40,882 bases of DNA from Dysgonamonadaceae bacterium (GTDB taxonomy: Bacteria; Bacteroidota; Bacteroidia; Bacteroidales; Azobacteroidaceae). The notes beneath the pieces are model-generated. The model ran no database searches. It was given only the letters and a program-made list of their open reading frames with translations, and was not told the DNA's origin. Position numbers and translations under genes: made by a program. Location: NCBI GenBank assembly GCA_031272075.1, contig JAISUK010000037.1, forward strand, positions 1 to 40,882, given 5' to 3'. This document shows positions 15,350 through 23,098 of this stretch, piece by piece. The first letter of the stretch is position 1. Every line of letters starts with the position of its first letter.

Positions 15350-15577
15350 TCATCTTCTCATCTCGTTTTCTCCGAAAAGCGTCGGATAATCCTGTTCCAG
15401 AACTTTTAGTATATGCGAAAGTATGGTCTCTCTGTACCAGCGGGAATGATTATTGATCTTGTATTTCGACAAATAATTGCAAATCAATCTATGCTCTTCT
15501 TCATTGAGCATGAATGTCACCCGCTGCGTCCGAGCGAGGTTGGGAACGGGAATGTCGTATTTACATGTTTTTTTCAT
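15350..15577 (-). CDS. Small conserved Bacteroidales protein, RHH-like
   Basis: A 75-residue basic protein read from MKKTCKYDIPVPN. The central part (RTQRVTFMLNEEEHRLICNYL) looks like the strand-helix start of a ribbon-helix-helix DNA-binding protein, and the end is YPTLFGENEMRR. Close relatives with this ending occur across Bacteroidales as I recall, without known function. I chose Met5 of the longest frame (15577) rather than 15589. The promoter at 15587-15616 puts the transcript start near 15581, so 15589 would not be transcribed. It is followed by tadA after 30 bases. A role as a small regulator is inference. Confidence 0.75.
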   Translation of the reverse strand: MKKTCKYDIPVPNLARTQRVTFMLNEEEHRLICNYLSKYKINNHSRWYRETILSHILKVLEQDYPTLFGENEMRR

Positions 15578-15586
15578 TACAGGGTA

Positions 15587-15616
15587 CAAAAATAGATGCT
15601 TCCGGGCAATTACAAA
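15587..15616 (-). promoter_or_regulatory. Promoter of the small RHH-like gene and tadA
   Basis: On the minus strand TTTG (15616-15613), 18 bases, TATTTTTG (15594-15587). The predicted start of transcription lies a few bases from the ATG at 15577, so the message is close to leaderless. This decides the start codon. Confidence 0.55.
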
Positions 15617-15627
15617 ATAAAAAACGC

Positions 15628-15635
15628 TACTTTTG
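15628..15635 (+). promoter_or_regulatory. -7 element of the YraN-family gene promoter
   Basis: TACTTTTG matches TAnnTTTG. The ATG lies at 15651, so the leader is about 10 bases. It is back to back with the minus-strand promoter at 15587-15616. No TTTG is seen at the -33 position. Confidence 0.5.
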
Positions 15636-15650
15636 TAAAAAAAATTTGCT

Positions 15651-16025
15651 ATGGCCGATCATAATATGTTGGGAAAGAATGGAGAAGATGCCGCTGTCAG
15701 CTATCTGAAATCACAGGGGTATCACGTCTTGCATACCAACTGGCGGCACGGTCGGTATGAACTGGATATTGTTGCGGAAACCGCCGATGAATTGGTGATT
15801 GTTGAAGTGAAAACCCGTTCGGGAAATTCGCTGATGGATCCGGAAGATTCGGTCGATCAGCGGAAAATCAGAAACATCGTGTTTGCTGCCGATTGCTATA
15901 TCCGACTGTACAATATTGATCTTCCGGCGCGTTTCGACATCATTTCGGTGCTCGGCAGTCACCCGGATTTCAAGATCGATCATATCCAGGATGCCTTCTA
16001 TCCGCCGCTGAATACTTACCGATGA
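15651..16025 (+). CDS. YraN family (UPF0102) endonuclease-fold protein
   Basis: The 124-residue product matches the UPF0102/YraN family of small proteins with a PD-(D/E)xK nuclease fold. Family marks are NGEDAAVSYLKSQGYHVLHTNWR at the start, Asp39 in YELDIVAE, and Glu52-Lys54 in VIVEVKTR. The usual GEIDI is YELDI here. These residues form the expected metal site. The cellular role of the family is not settled. birA starts 12 bases downstream, so the two are likely co-transcribed. Confidence 0.9.
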   Translation: MADHNMLGKNGEDAAVSYLKSQGYHVLHTNWRHGRYELDIVAETADELVIVEVKTRSGNSLMDPEDSVDQRKIRNIVFAADCYIRLYNIDLPARFDIISVLGSHPDFKIDHIQDAFYPPLNTYR

Positions 16026-16037
16026 GAAGAAAATGGC

Positions 16038-16763
16038 ATGAACATTCTTCGCATAGACAAAACGCCTTCGACCAACAGCCTGCTGAAAGCCCTGTCGGCA
16101 CGCGAAAGGCTGACCGAAGGGACAGTCTTGGTGGCTTCCGATCAGACATTGGGAAGAGGGCAGGCGGGCAATTTCTGGGAATCGGAGCCCGGAAAGAATC
16201 TCACCTTCAGCATGCTGTTTTATCCAACATTTCTGCCGATCAAGGCGCATTTCTTGCTGTCGAAAGCCATTTCTTTGGCAGTCAAGGAAGTGTTGGACAA
16301 CTATTTGGACGGCATCACCATCAAATGGCCGAACGATATTTACTATCTGGACAAGAAAATTGCCGGCATCCTGATTGAAAATGAGTTGACGCAGGAAGAA
16401 CTTTCCCAATCCATCGCGGGCATCGGGCTGAATGTCAACCAGGAAGTTTTTCGCAGCAAGGCTCCGAATCCCGTTTCGATGAAACAACTTTTGCAGGTCG
16501 ACCTCGACCGCGATTGTCTGCTGGAAGAAATGGTTCGTGGAATATCAGGCAGGTATTCCGATTTGCAAGCGCAACGCCATGAAGCGATCGCCGCGCGTTA
16601 TCAGCAGTCGTTGTACCGCAATGCCGGTTATTTTCCTTTTTCCGACCGCAATGGCGCTTTTCGTGCGAAGATTGATTTTGTCGAAGATAACGGCGCCCTT
16701 GTGTTGACGACGGACGGAGGCGAGCAGCGCCGGTATTTCTTTAAGGAAGTGGCTTACGAATAG
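16038..16763 (+). CDS. birA: Biotin-[acetyl-CoA-carboxylase] ligase (group I)
   Basis: It activates biotin with ATP and transfers it to a lysine of the carboxyl carrier protein. The 241-residue product has the ligase core: STNSLLK near the N-terminus, the biotinyl-AMP loop GRGQAGNFWES, KWPNDIY, KIAGILIE and GIGLNVNQ. It lacks the N-terminal winged-helix repressor domain of E. coli BirA. It is therefore a group I enzyme that should not regulate transcription. Its 3' end overlaps the convergent pyrH gene by 10 bases. Confidence 0.94.
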   Translation: MNILRIDKTPSTNSLLKALSARERLTEGTVLVASDQTLGRGQAGNFWESEPGKNLTFSMLFYPTFLPIKAHFLLSKAISLAVKEVLDNYLDGITIKWPNDIYYLDKKIAGILIENELTQEELSQSIAGIGLNVNQEVFRSKAPNPVSMKQLLQVDLDRDCLLEEMVRGISGRYSDLQAQRHEAIAARYQQSLYRNAGYFPFSDRNGAFRAKIDFVEDNGALVLTTDGGEQRRYFFKEVAYE

Positions 16764-17470
16764 ACCCGTGTGCCGATTGGCGCTCCGGAGAGCACTTTCT
16801 TCAGGTTTCCCGGTGCATCCATATTGAAGACGATCACCGGCAGGCGGTTCTCCCGGCAGAGGGTCACTGCCGTCAGATCCATCACTTTCAATCCACGGTT
16901 GTAGAGTTCGTCAAAACTGATCTCCGCAAATTTCTCCGCCTCAGGCGACTTTTCCGGGTCTGCCGTATAGATGCCGTCGACGCGGGTGCCTTTCAGCATG
17001 ATATCGGCCTCAATCTCTATGCCCCGCAACGCGGCAGCCGTATCGGTAGTAAAGAACGGATTGCCCGTCCCGCCGGCAATGATGGCGACACCTCTCCGTT
17101 GCATCAGGGCAATGGCCTCGTCTTTGTTGTAGAGCCGACCGACAGGTTCCATGCGAATTGCGGTAAACACTTGCGCTTCAATGCTTTCTTGGTGTAAGGC
17201 GGAACACAATGCCAAACTGTTGATGACGGTCGCCAACATACCCATCTGATCGCCTTTTACGCGGTCGAATCCTTTTGTGGCACCCGACAATCCCCTGAAG
17301 ATGTTTCCTCCGCCGATAACGATGCCGATCTGAACCCCCAGGGTCACTGCTTCGCGGATTTGAGAAGCGTATTCACTGAGCCGTTGTTCGTCAATCCCGT
17401 AAGCGTGTTCGCCCATCAACGATTCTCCGCTCAGTTTCAGCAGTACACGGTTGTATTTTTGTATATCCAT
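16754..17470 (-). CDS. pyrH: Uridylate kinase (UMP kinase)
   Basis: PyrH phosphorylates UMP to UDP, an essential step of pyrimidine nucleotide supply. It belongs to the amino-acid kinase family, not the NMP kinase fold. The 238-residue product shows LLKLSGESLMGE near the N-terminus, GIVIGGGNIFRG for phosphate binding, and LKGTRVDGIYTADPEKSP. Length and motifs are standard and known members are hexamers. It is divergent from frr, its usual neighbour in many bacteria, with a 142-base shared promoter region. Confidence 0.97.
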   Translation of the reverse strand: MDIQKYNRVLLKLSGESLMGEHAYGIDEQRLSEYASQIREAVTLGVQIGIVIGGGNIFRGLSGATKGFDRVKGDQMGMLATVINSLALCSALHQESIEAQVFTAIRMEPVGRLYNKDEAIALMQRRGVAIIAGGTGNPFFTTDTAAALRGIEIEADIMLKGTRVDGIYTADPEKSPEAEKFAEISFDELYNRGLKVMDLTAVTLCRENRLPVIVFNMDAPGNLKKVLSGAPIGTRVYS

Positions 17471-17504
17471 AATTATTCAAGAAATAATAATCCCCTTCAT
17501 GTCG

Positions 17505-17512
17505 CAAATGTA
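17505..17512 (-). promoter_or_regulatory. -7 element of the pyrH promoter
   Basis: TACATTTG on the minus strand fits TAnnTTTG, 34 bases before the pyrH start. No TTTG is seen at the -33 position. Confidence 0.45.
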
Positions 17513-17568
17513 ATCATTATTCCCGTAAGTTTTTTTTGTTTTTTAATCTTTTTTTTGCAGGAAAAGGT

Positions 17569-17576
17569 TACCTTTG
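17569..17576 (+). promoter_or_regulatory. -7 element of the frr promoter
   Basis: TACCTTTG fits TAnnTTTG, 36 bases before the frr ATG. The upstream stretch is T-rich but has no TTTG at the exact -33 spacing. Confidence 0.5.
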
Positions 17577-17612
17577 TGTCATTATAATCACCCATAAATA
17601 TTATATACTTTT

Positions 17613-18173
17613 ATGATAGACATTAAAAAGTTGGAGAAAGACAGCGAGGATAAAATGCAAGGCGCTGTACTTTTCCTGGAAGAGACCCTTTCTCATATCC
17701 GTGCGGGGAAGGCGAATATTCATATTTTGGATGGAATCAAGGTGGAATATTACGGAAGCGCTGTGCCGCTTTCTAATGTCGCGTCGCTGAATACGCCTGA
17801 CGCCAAGACCATCACGGTTTTGCCGTGGGAAAAGACCATGTTGAAGGTGGTGGAAAAAGCGATCATCAATTCGGGAATCGGCATCACTCCCGAAAACAAC
17901 GGGGAGATCATCCGTTTGGGGATTCCGCCTTTGACCGAAGAGCGCAGAAAACAGTTGGTTAAGCAATCCAAACAAGAGACGGAAAGCGCCAAAGTCAGTA
18001 TCCGCAACGCCCGTCGCGATGCTGTGGATTTGATCAAAAAAGCGACCAAAGAAGGTTACTCCGAAGATTTAGGTAAAGACAGCGAAGCGGCGATTCAGAA
18101 ATTACATGACAAATTTATTAAAAAGGTTGACGAAGTCCTCGCTGCCAAGGAAAAAGAAATCATGACTGTATAA
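17613..18173 (+). CDS. frr: Ribosome recycling factor
   Basis: RRF splits post-termination ribosomes together with EF-G. The 186-residue product has the family marks: [22 protein letters not shown], then [16 protein letters not shown], and [16 protein letters not shown] with [17 protein letters not shown] near the end. Length is normal. It is first of a plus-strand run (frr, rsgA, YitT-type) and the next gene starts 28 bases after its stop. Confidence 0.98.
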   Translation: MIDIKKLEKDSEDKMQGAVLFLEETLSHIRAGKANIHILDGIKVEYYGSAVPLSNVASLNTPDAKTITVLPWEKTMLKVVEKAIINSGIGITPENNGEIIRLGIPPLTEERRKQLVKQSKQETESAKVSIRNARRDAVDLIKKATKEGYSEDLGKDSEAAIQKLHDKFIKKVDEVLAAKEKEIMTV

Positions 18174-18201
18174 TTCGGCAGCAAGGACTAACCTTATTCG
18201 G

Positions 18202-19143
18202 ATGAAAGGATTGGTTGTAAAAAATACAGGGAGTTGGTATCAGGTTTATACGGAAGAAGGGAATTTGATTGACTGTAAAATCAAAGGAAATTTTCGTCTG
18301 AAAGATATACGAAGCACAAATCCCGTGACGATCGGCGATAAAGTGACCGTGGAAATGAATGATTCGGGTGTCGCTTTCATCTCGGATATCGAAGACCGGA
18401 AAAATTATATCGTACGCCGTTCGTCCAACCTTTCCAAGCAGTCGCATATCCTGGCGGCCAACCTGGATCAGGCATTTTTAATCGTTACGGTCAACTATCC
18501 CGTCACGACGACGGCTTTCATCGACCGCTTCCTGGCGACGGCGGAAGCCTATCGCATCCCCGCCGTGATGCTCTTCAACAAGACAGACCTTTACGACGAA
18601 GAAGACACCGAATACCTCGAAGCGATGATTCATTTGTATGAAACCATCGGCTATCCGTGTTTTGCCATTTCTGCGCGTACGAGTGAAGACCTGTCGCAGA
18701 TAAAAGCGTTGTTGGTAAACAAAACCACCCTTTTCTCCGGTCATTCGGGTGTGGGCAAATCGACATTGATCAACCGGCTGGTGCCGGGGATGCGTTTGAA
18801 GACCAAGCATATTTCCGAATATCATAATAAAGGTGTGCATACGACCACTTTTTCCGAGATGATTCCGATTCCTGAAGGCGGCTATCTGATTGACACGCCG
18901 GGAATCAAGGGTTTTGGCGTATTCGACATGGAAGGAGTGGAGATCTCCCATTATTTTCCGGAATTGTTCCGGTTTTCCAGTCAATGCCGGTTTCACAACT
19001 GCACGCATCGAAAAGAACCCGGCTGCGCCGTGCTGAAAGCGGTGGAAGATTCGCTGATCAGCGAATCGCGATACCTCAGTTATCTGCATATCCTCGACGA
19101 TAAAGATGAAGGAAAATACCGTGAGCCTTTCCGTCACGGCTGA
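18202..19143 (+). CDS. rsgA: Small ribosomal subunit biogenesis GTPase RsgA
   Basis: RsgA is a circularly permuted GTPase that tests late 30S maturation. The 313-residue product has an N-terminal OB-like region. The GTPase motifs come in the permuted order: G4 NKTD (126-129), G1 GHSGVGKS (180-187), G3 DTPG (231-234). A C-terminal zinc-knuckle follows with Cys262, Cys267, His269 and Cys275. Length is typical. It is placed directly after frr, which fits a translation-linked transcript. Confidence 0.96.
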   Translation: MKGLVVKNTGSWYQVYTEEGNLIDCKIKGNFRLKDIRSTNPVTIGDKVTVEMNDSGVAFISDIEDRKNYIVRRSSNLSKQSHILAANLDQAFLIVTVNYPVTTTAFIDRFLATAEAYRIPAVMLFNKTDLYDEEDTEYLEAMIHLYETIGYPCFAISARTSEDLSQIKALLVNKTTLFSGHSGVGKSTLINRLVPGMRLKTKHISEYHNKGVHTTTFSEMIPIPEGGYLIDTPGIKGFGVFDMEGVEISHYFPELFRFSSQCRFHNCTHRKEPGCAVLKAVEDSLISESRYLSYLHILDDKDEGKYREPFRHG

Positions 19144-19176
19144 AATTGAACAAAAATATAACACATTAAAATAGCG

Positions 19177-20046
19177 ATGAAGATAAACAAGTCTGTAATC
19201 AAACACGAATTGAAAGATGATTTTTTTGTATTTATTGGGTTGCTGCTCTATGCGGTCGGATGGACGGGCTTCCTGCTTCCCAGTAAGATCACTACCGGCG
19301 GCGTGACAGGTATCGGCGCCATCATCTATTTTGCGTCCAATATCCCTGTCGGCGTTTCTTATTTTTGCATCAATGCCGTTTTGCTGTTATTCTCCATCCG
19401 GATGCTCGGCTTCAAATTCAGTCTGCGGACGATCGTGTCGGTTTTTGTGCTGACGCTGCTGCTCTCGTTTTTCCAAACGATGATCAAAGAGCCGCTGGTG
19501 CATAATGAGCCGTTCATGAACAGCATCTTGGGAGGCGTAACCTGTGGAATCGGGCTGGGGATGGTATTTAATTTCAAAGGCAGCACCGGCGGCACCGACA
19601 TCATTGCGTTGATCATGCACAAATACCGGAATATTTCGGTCGGCAAAGCGCTGTTGATTTGCGATTTGTTGATTATCAGCTCTTCCTATATCATTTTCCA
19701 TAGCATCGAAAAGGTGGTTTACGGGTTGGTGGTCATGGGCGTCATGACTTATACCGTCGATCTGGTGATGAACAGCGCCCGCCAGTCGGTGCAGTTTTTT
19801 ATTTTCTCGGAAAAATACATGGAGATCGCCAATGCCGTCAATCAGCAGGTTCACCGTGGATGTACCATCCTGGAAGGACAAGGCTGGTATTCAAAGAAAG
19901 AAGTAAAAATCATTGTCGCCATGGCCAAGCGGACGGAATCGGTGACGATCTTCCGGATCGTAAAGACCATCGATCCGAATGCTTTCATCTCCCAGAGCGC
20001 TGTGATTGGGGTCTATGGCGAAGGATTCGATCAGATTAAAGCATGA
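19177..20046 (+). CDS. YitT family membrane protein (DUF2179 C-terminus)
   Basis: A 289-residue protein with about five or six hydrophobic segments in the first 190 residues. Family-typical segments are LLPSKITTGGVTGIGAIIY and FKGSTGGTDIIA. A soluble DUF2179-type C-terminal domain follows (about 205-285: GWYSKKEVKIIVAMAKR, then IDPNAFIS). It should sit in the inner membrane. The function of this family is unknown; transport is often suggested but not shown. It begins 33 bases after rsgA and may be in the same transcript. Confidence 0.9.
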   Translation: MKINKSVIKHELKDDFFVFIGLLLYAVGWTGFLLPSKITTGGVTGIGAIIYFASNIPVGVSYFCINAVLLLFSIRMLGFKFSLRTIVSVFVLTLLLSFFQTMIKEPLVHNEPFMNSILGGVTCGIGLGMVFNFKGSTGGTDIIALIMHKYRNISVGKALLICDLLIISSSYIIFHSIEKVVYGLVVMGVMTYTVDLVMNSARQSVQFFIFSEKYMEIANAVNQQVHRGCTILEGQGWYSKKEVKIIVAMAKRTESVTIFRIVKTIDPNAFISQSAVIGVYGEGFDQIKA

Positions 20047-20141
20047 GGGATACAATCTTTGCGCAAAAAAAACGTTATTGATGTAATTATACATTAGTAA
20101 CGCTAAAAGTCCGATTATAATTATCTATTATTCATTATCCA

Positions 20142-20720
20142 TTGGGGAAACTTATTTTTGCTACAAATAACCCGCACAAGCTGGAAGAAGTCAGGGAGAT
20201 GCTTGGCAAGGGTTTGGACATCGTTTCATTGGAGGCGATCGGTTGTCGCTGTGAAATTCCCGAAACAGCGGACACTTTGGAAGGGAATGCGCTGATGAAA
20301 GCCCGTTTTGTGCATTCTCGCTACCATTGCGATTGCTTCGCCGACGATACCGGGCTGGAAATCAAAGCGCTTCACAATGCGCCGGGCGTCTATTCTGCGC
20401 GCTATGCCGGATTGTCCAAAGATTTTGACGCCAATATGCAAAAAGCGCTGCGCGAATTGAAAGGCGTTGCTGACCGTTCTGCTCGCTTCCGTACGGTGAT
20501 CGCATTGATACGCGGCGAGGAAGAAATCCTGTTTGAAGGGATCGTCAACGGCGTGATCACCGAAGCGCCGTGCGGAAACAACGGGTTTGGTTATGACCCG
20601 ATATTCATTCCCGACGGTTATTCCGTGACTTTCGCAGAGATGAGTGCTGCTGAAAAAAATGAGATCAGTCATCGTGCGATGGCAATAGAAAAATTAAAAT
20701 TTTATCTTCATGACAAATAA
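20142..20720 (+). CDS. rdgB: XTP/dITP diphosphatase (non-canonical purine NTP pyrophosphatase)
   Basis: It cleans the nucleotide pool by hydrolysing dITP, ITP and XTP to monophosphates. The 192-residue product has the family start KLIFATNNPHKLEEVREML, the FADDTGLEI active-site segment, GVYSARYAG, and NNGFGYDPIF then SHRAMA at the end. The start codon is TTG at 20142: the same frame has a stop at 20118-20120, no ATG lies between, and the TTG gives exactly the conserved N-terminus. The 3' end overlaps porZ by 11 bases, indicating a coupled pair. Confidence 0.94.
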   Translation: MGKLIFATNNPHKLEEVREMLGKGLDIVSLEAIGCRCEIPETADTLEGNALMKARFVHSRYHCDCFADDTGLEIKALHNAPGVYSARYAGLSKDFDANMQKALRELKGVADRSARFRTVIALIRGEEEILFEGIVNGVITEAPCGNNGFGYDPIFIPDGYSVTFAEMSAAEKNEISHRAMAIEKLKFYLHDK

Positions 20721-23070
20721 CAGACAAATACACCTCAAGCTGCTTACGACCGGATGGATCGTCTGCCTTTTCGTTTGCTGCCTGCCGCTTCGTGCTCAGA
20801 TCGGCACGTGGAAGTCATATATGGCCTATCAAAACGCATTTTTGGTCGTGGAAACGCCGCATAAAGTCTTTGCTGTATATGACGACCATACTTTTTTTGC
20901 CGACGAAATCTACCTGATGGAAAATAAAAGATATGGTTCGCTGATGTCGTATACGCCCGAAGACAATTCCGTAAAACTATACAGCAAGGCCGACGGGATG
21001 AGCGATACGGGTATTTCGTTTATGGCTTATAGCCAGGAAGCAGACGCATTGGTGCTGATTTACGGGAAAAGTTCGATCATCGATATCCTGACCAACGACG
21101 GATTCACCACGATTACTTCACTGACATCGCTCCAGGACAATGACATCCTCAACCTGGAAATCGACGGCTCGATGGCGTATATCTCTACCCAGTTTGGGAT
21201 TGTGGCGCTTGACCTGAAACGGTTGGAAATCAAAGAGACATACGTATTAAACAAAAAGACGTATTCGGCCTGCCGTTTCGGACAATATTTCTATGCAGCG
21301 ACTTCGGAAGGCCTTTTCCGCGGATTGTTGTCGTCCAACCTGATGAATAAAAACAACTGGAATTATTTTCCGATCACTTTAGAGGATGGTACCGGTCGCG
21401 ATATTTTAAAACTACTGGTCTTCAAAGACCGGCTGGTGATGCGTCAGCTGTTTGCAGGAGTCTCCTATCTGGACGACAACAATGTCAGCCGGATCTTTGA
21501 TCGCAGTTTCTACTCCCAGATCAATATCCTCCATGGCTACCTTACTTTGACAAGTTATGACGGTCGCATCACATTTTATCAGGATTTCAATACCAGTTCA
21601 CGCGCTGTGATTGATGCCAGCGGTGTCAGTTCGCTCAACGACCGGTCGACTTATTGGGTGACGCTGAAATCCGAAGGATTGGCGTGCATCAAAAGAGAGC
21701 CGGGTTCCAACGAATACGAGATCGTTGTGTCCGGAATCAAAATCAATAGTCCCAAACGAAACCTGACACACTATTTGACCTATTCGCAAGATAAGCTGTT
21801 GGTAGTCGGCGGCAGTCGCGGCTCCACAATCATCGGGAACCCCGGCACGCTGATGGTGTATGAGAATAATAAATGGTACAATTTTAACGAAGACTCGATT
21901 GCGCAGCAGATTTCGCCCGACTGGAAATGCGTGGATTTTGTTTCCGCCGTCGTTGATCCCCGCGATCCGAATCATTACTATGTTTCCAGCTGGGGCGACG
22001 GGCTTTATGAATTTAAGGATAACCGATTCGTACAATTATACTCGGACAATAATACCGACGGCGCCCTTGTTTCGGCCATTCCGGGAAACAACCTGTTTGT
22101 TCGCATTGACGGACTGACTTACGACAAGTCAAATAACCTGTATATGATCAATGCGGAAGTCACAAACGGCATTGTCGTGCATACGGCGGACGGCAGTTGG
22201 GAAAGTCAGTATTATGCCGGAATTTCGGGGCTGCAGGTCACGCCCCAGTTGATACTCGTCGACCGGAATAATCAAAAATGGGTCAATCTGCCGCGCGGAA
22301 TCAGAGTCGGCATGTTGGTGTTTGATGACACCAAAAACACGTCAGCCTTTTCGTCTACCTTCAGGGACCAGGACGGTTACGACATCAATGCCACCGGCTA
22401 TTTCAGCATTGCGGAAGACTTCAACGGCGTCATCTGGGTGGGGACGGACAATGGGCCGATCACCTTCTCCAGTCCACAGAATGTGCAGGATGGCAAATGC
22501 CAACGTGTCATCGGCACGGACAGCGACGGCAATCCTTTCCGCTTGATGGAAGGGATCAAAGTCACTTCCATTGTGGTGGACGGCGGCAACAGGAAATGGA
22601 TGGGAACGGAAGGCAACGGTCTCTTTTGTGTGGACAGGAACAGCACCGACATGCAAGTCGCCAACTTTACTGCCGAAAACAGTTTGTTGATTTCCAACAA
22701 CATCCTTTCGCTGGCCCTCAACAATGAGACGGGTGAATTGTTCATCGCCACCGATAAAGGTCTTGTGTCTTATGTAGGAGAAGCCATTGCCGGCAGACCG
22801 GATTATTCCAACGTATATGCTTACCCCAATCCTGTCAGGCTAAAAACCAACAATCGGGTAGTGATTAAAGGATTGATGGAGAACTCCACGGTGAAAATCA
22901 CCGACTTGAACGGGCGCCTGATCACGCAGGGCACCTCACTCGGCGGCCAATTTATCTGGAATTGCCAAAGACGTACCGGCGAACAGGTTGCCAGCGGCGT
23001 TTACCTTGTGTTTGCGTCGACTCCCGAAGGAAATACCGGGGTAGTGACAAAAATCATGGTGATAAAGTGA
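20710..23070 (+). CDS. porZ: T9SS attachment-complex protein PorZ
   Basis: PorZ is a surface component of the T9SS attachment complex. In Porphyromonas it is needed to supply anionic lipopolysaccharide for attachment of cargo. The 786-residue product has a signal peptide ending at LRAQ and then the recognisable start of the mature protein, IGTWKSYMAYQNAFLVVETP. Repeats of the two-component-regulator propeller type follow (for example VIWVGTDNGPITF and RKWMGTEGNGLFCV), forming two beta-propellers. A C-terminal sorting-type domain ends it (VYAYPNPVRL to ASGVYLVFAST). Length is close to the Porphyromonas protein. It is translationally coupled to rdgB and is not near other por genes on this side. 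Confidence 0.9.
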   Translation: MTNNRQIHLKLLTTGWIVCLFVCCLPLRAQIGTWKSYMAYQNAFLVVETPHKVFAVYDDHTFFADEIYLMENKRYGSLMSYTPEDNSVKLYSKADGMSDTGISFMAYSQEADALVLIYGKSSIIDILTNDGFTTITSLTSLQDNDILNLEIDGSMAYISTQFGIVALDLKRLEIKETYVLNKKTYSACRFGQYFYAATSEGLFRGLLSSNLMNKNNWNYFPITLEDGTGRDILKLLVFKDRLVMRQLFAGVSYLDDNNVSRIFDRSFYSQINILHGYLTLTSYDGRITFYQDFNTSSRAVIDASGVSSLNDRSTYWVTLKSEGLACIKREPGSNEYEIVVSGIKINSPKRNLTHYLTYSQDKLLVVGGSRGSTIIGNPGTLMVYENNKWYNFNEDSIAQQISPDWKCVDFVSAVVDPRDPNHYYVSSWGDGLYEFKDNRFVQLYSDNNTDGALVSAIPGNNLFVRIDGLTYDKSNNLYMINAEVTNGIVVHTADGSWESQYYAGISGLQVTPQLILVDRNNQKWVNLPRGIRVGMLVFDDTKNTSAFSSTFRDQDGYDINATGYFSIAEDFNGVIWVGTDNGPITFSSPQNVQDGKCQRVIGTDSDGNPFRLMEGIKVTSIVVDGGNRKWMGTEGNGLFCVDRNSTDMQVANFTAENSLLISNNILSLALNNETGELFIATDKGLVSYVGEAIAGRPDYSNVYAYPNPVRLKTNNRVVIKGLMENSTVKITDLNGRLITQGTSLGGQFIWNCQRRTGEQVASGVYLVFASTPEGNTGVVTKIMVIK

Positions 23071-23098
23071 GCGCGAACCCTGCATCGATTGTCGGATC

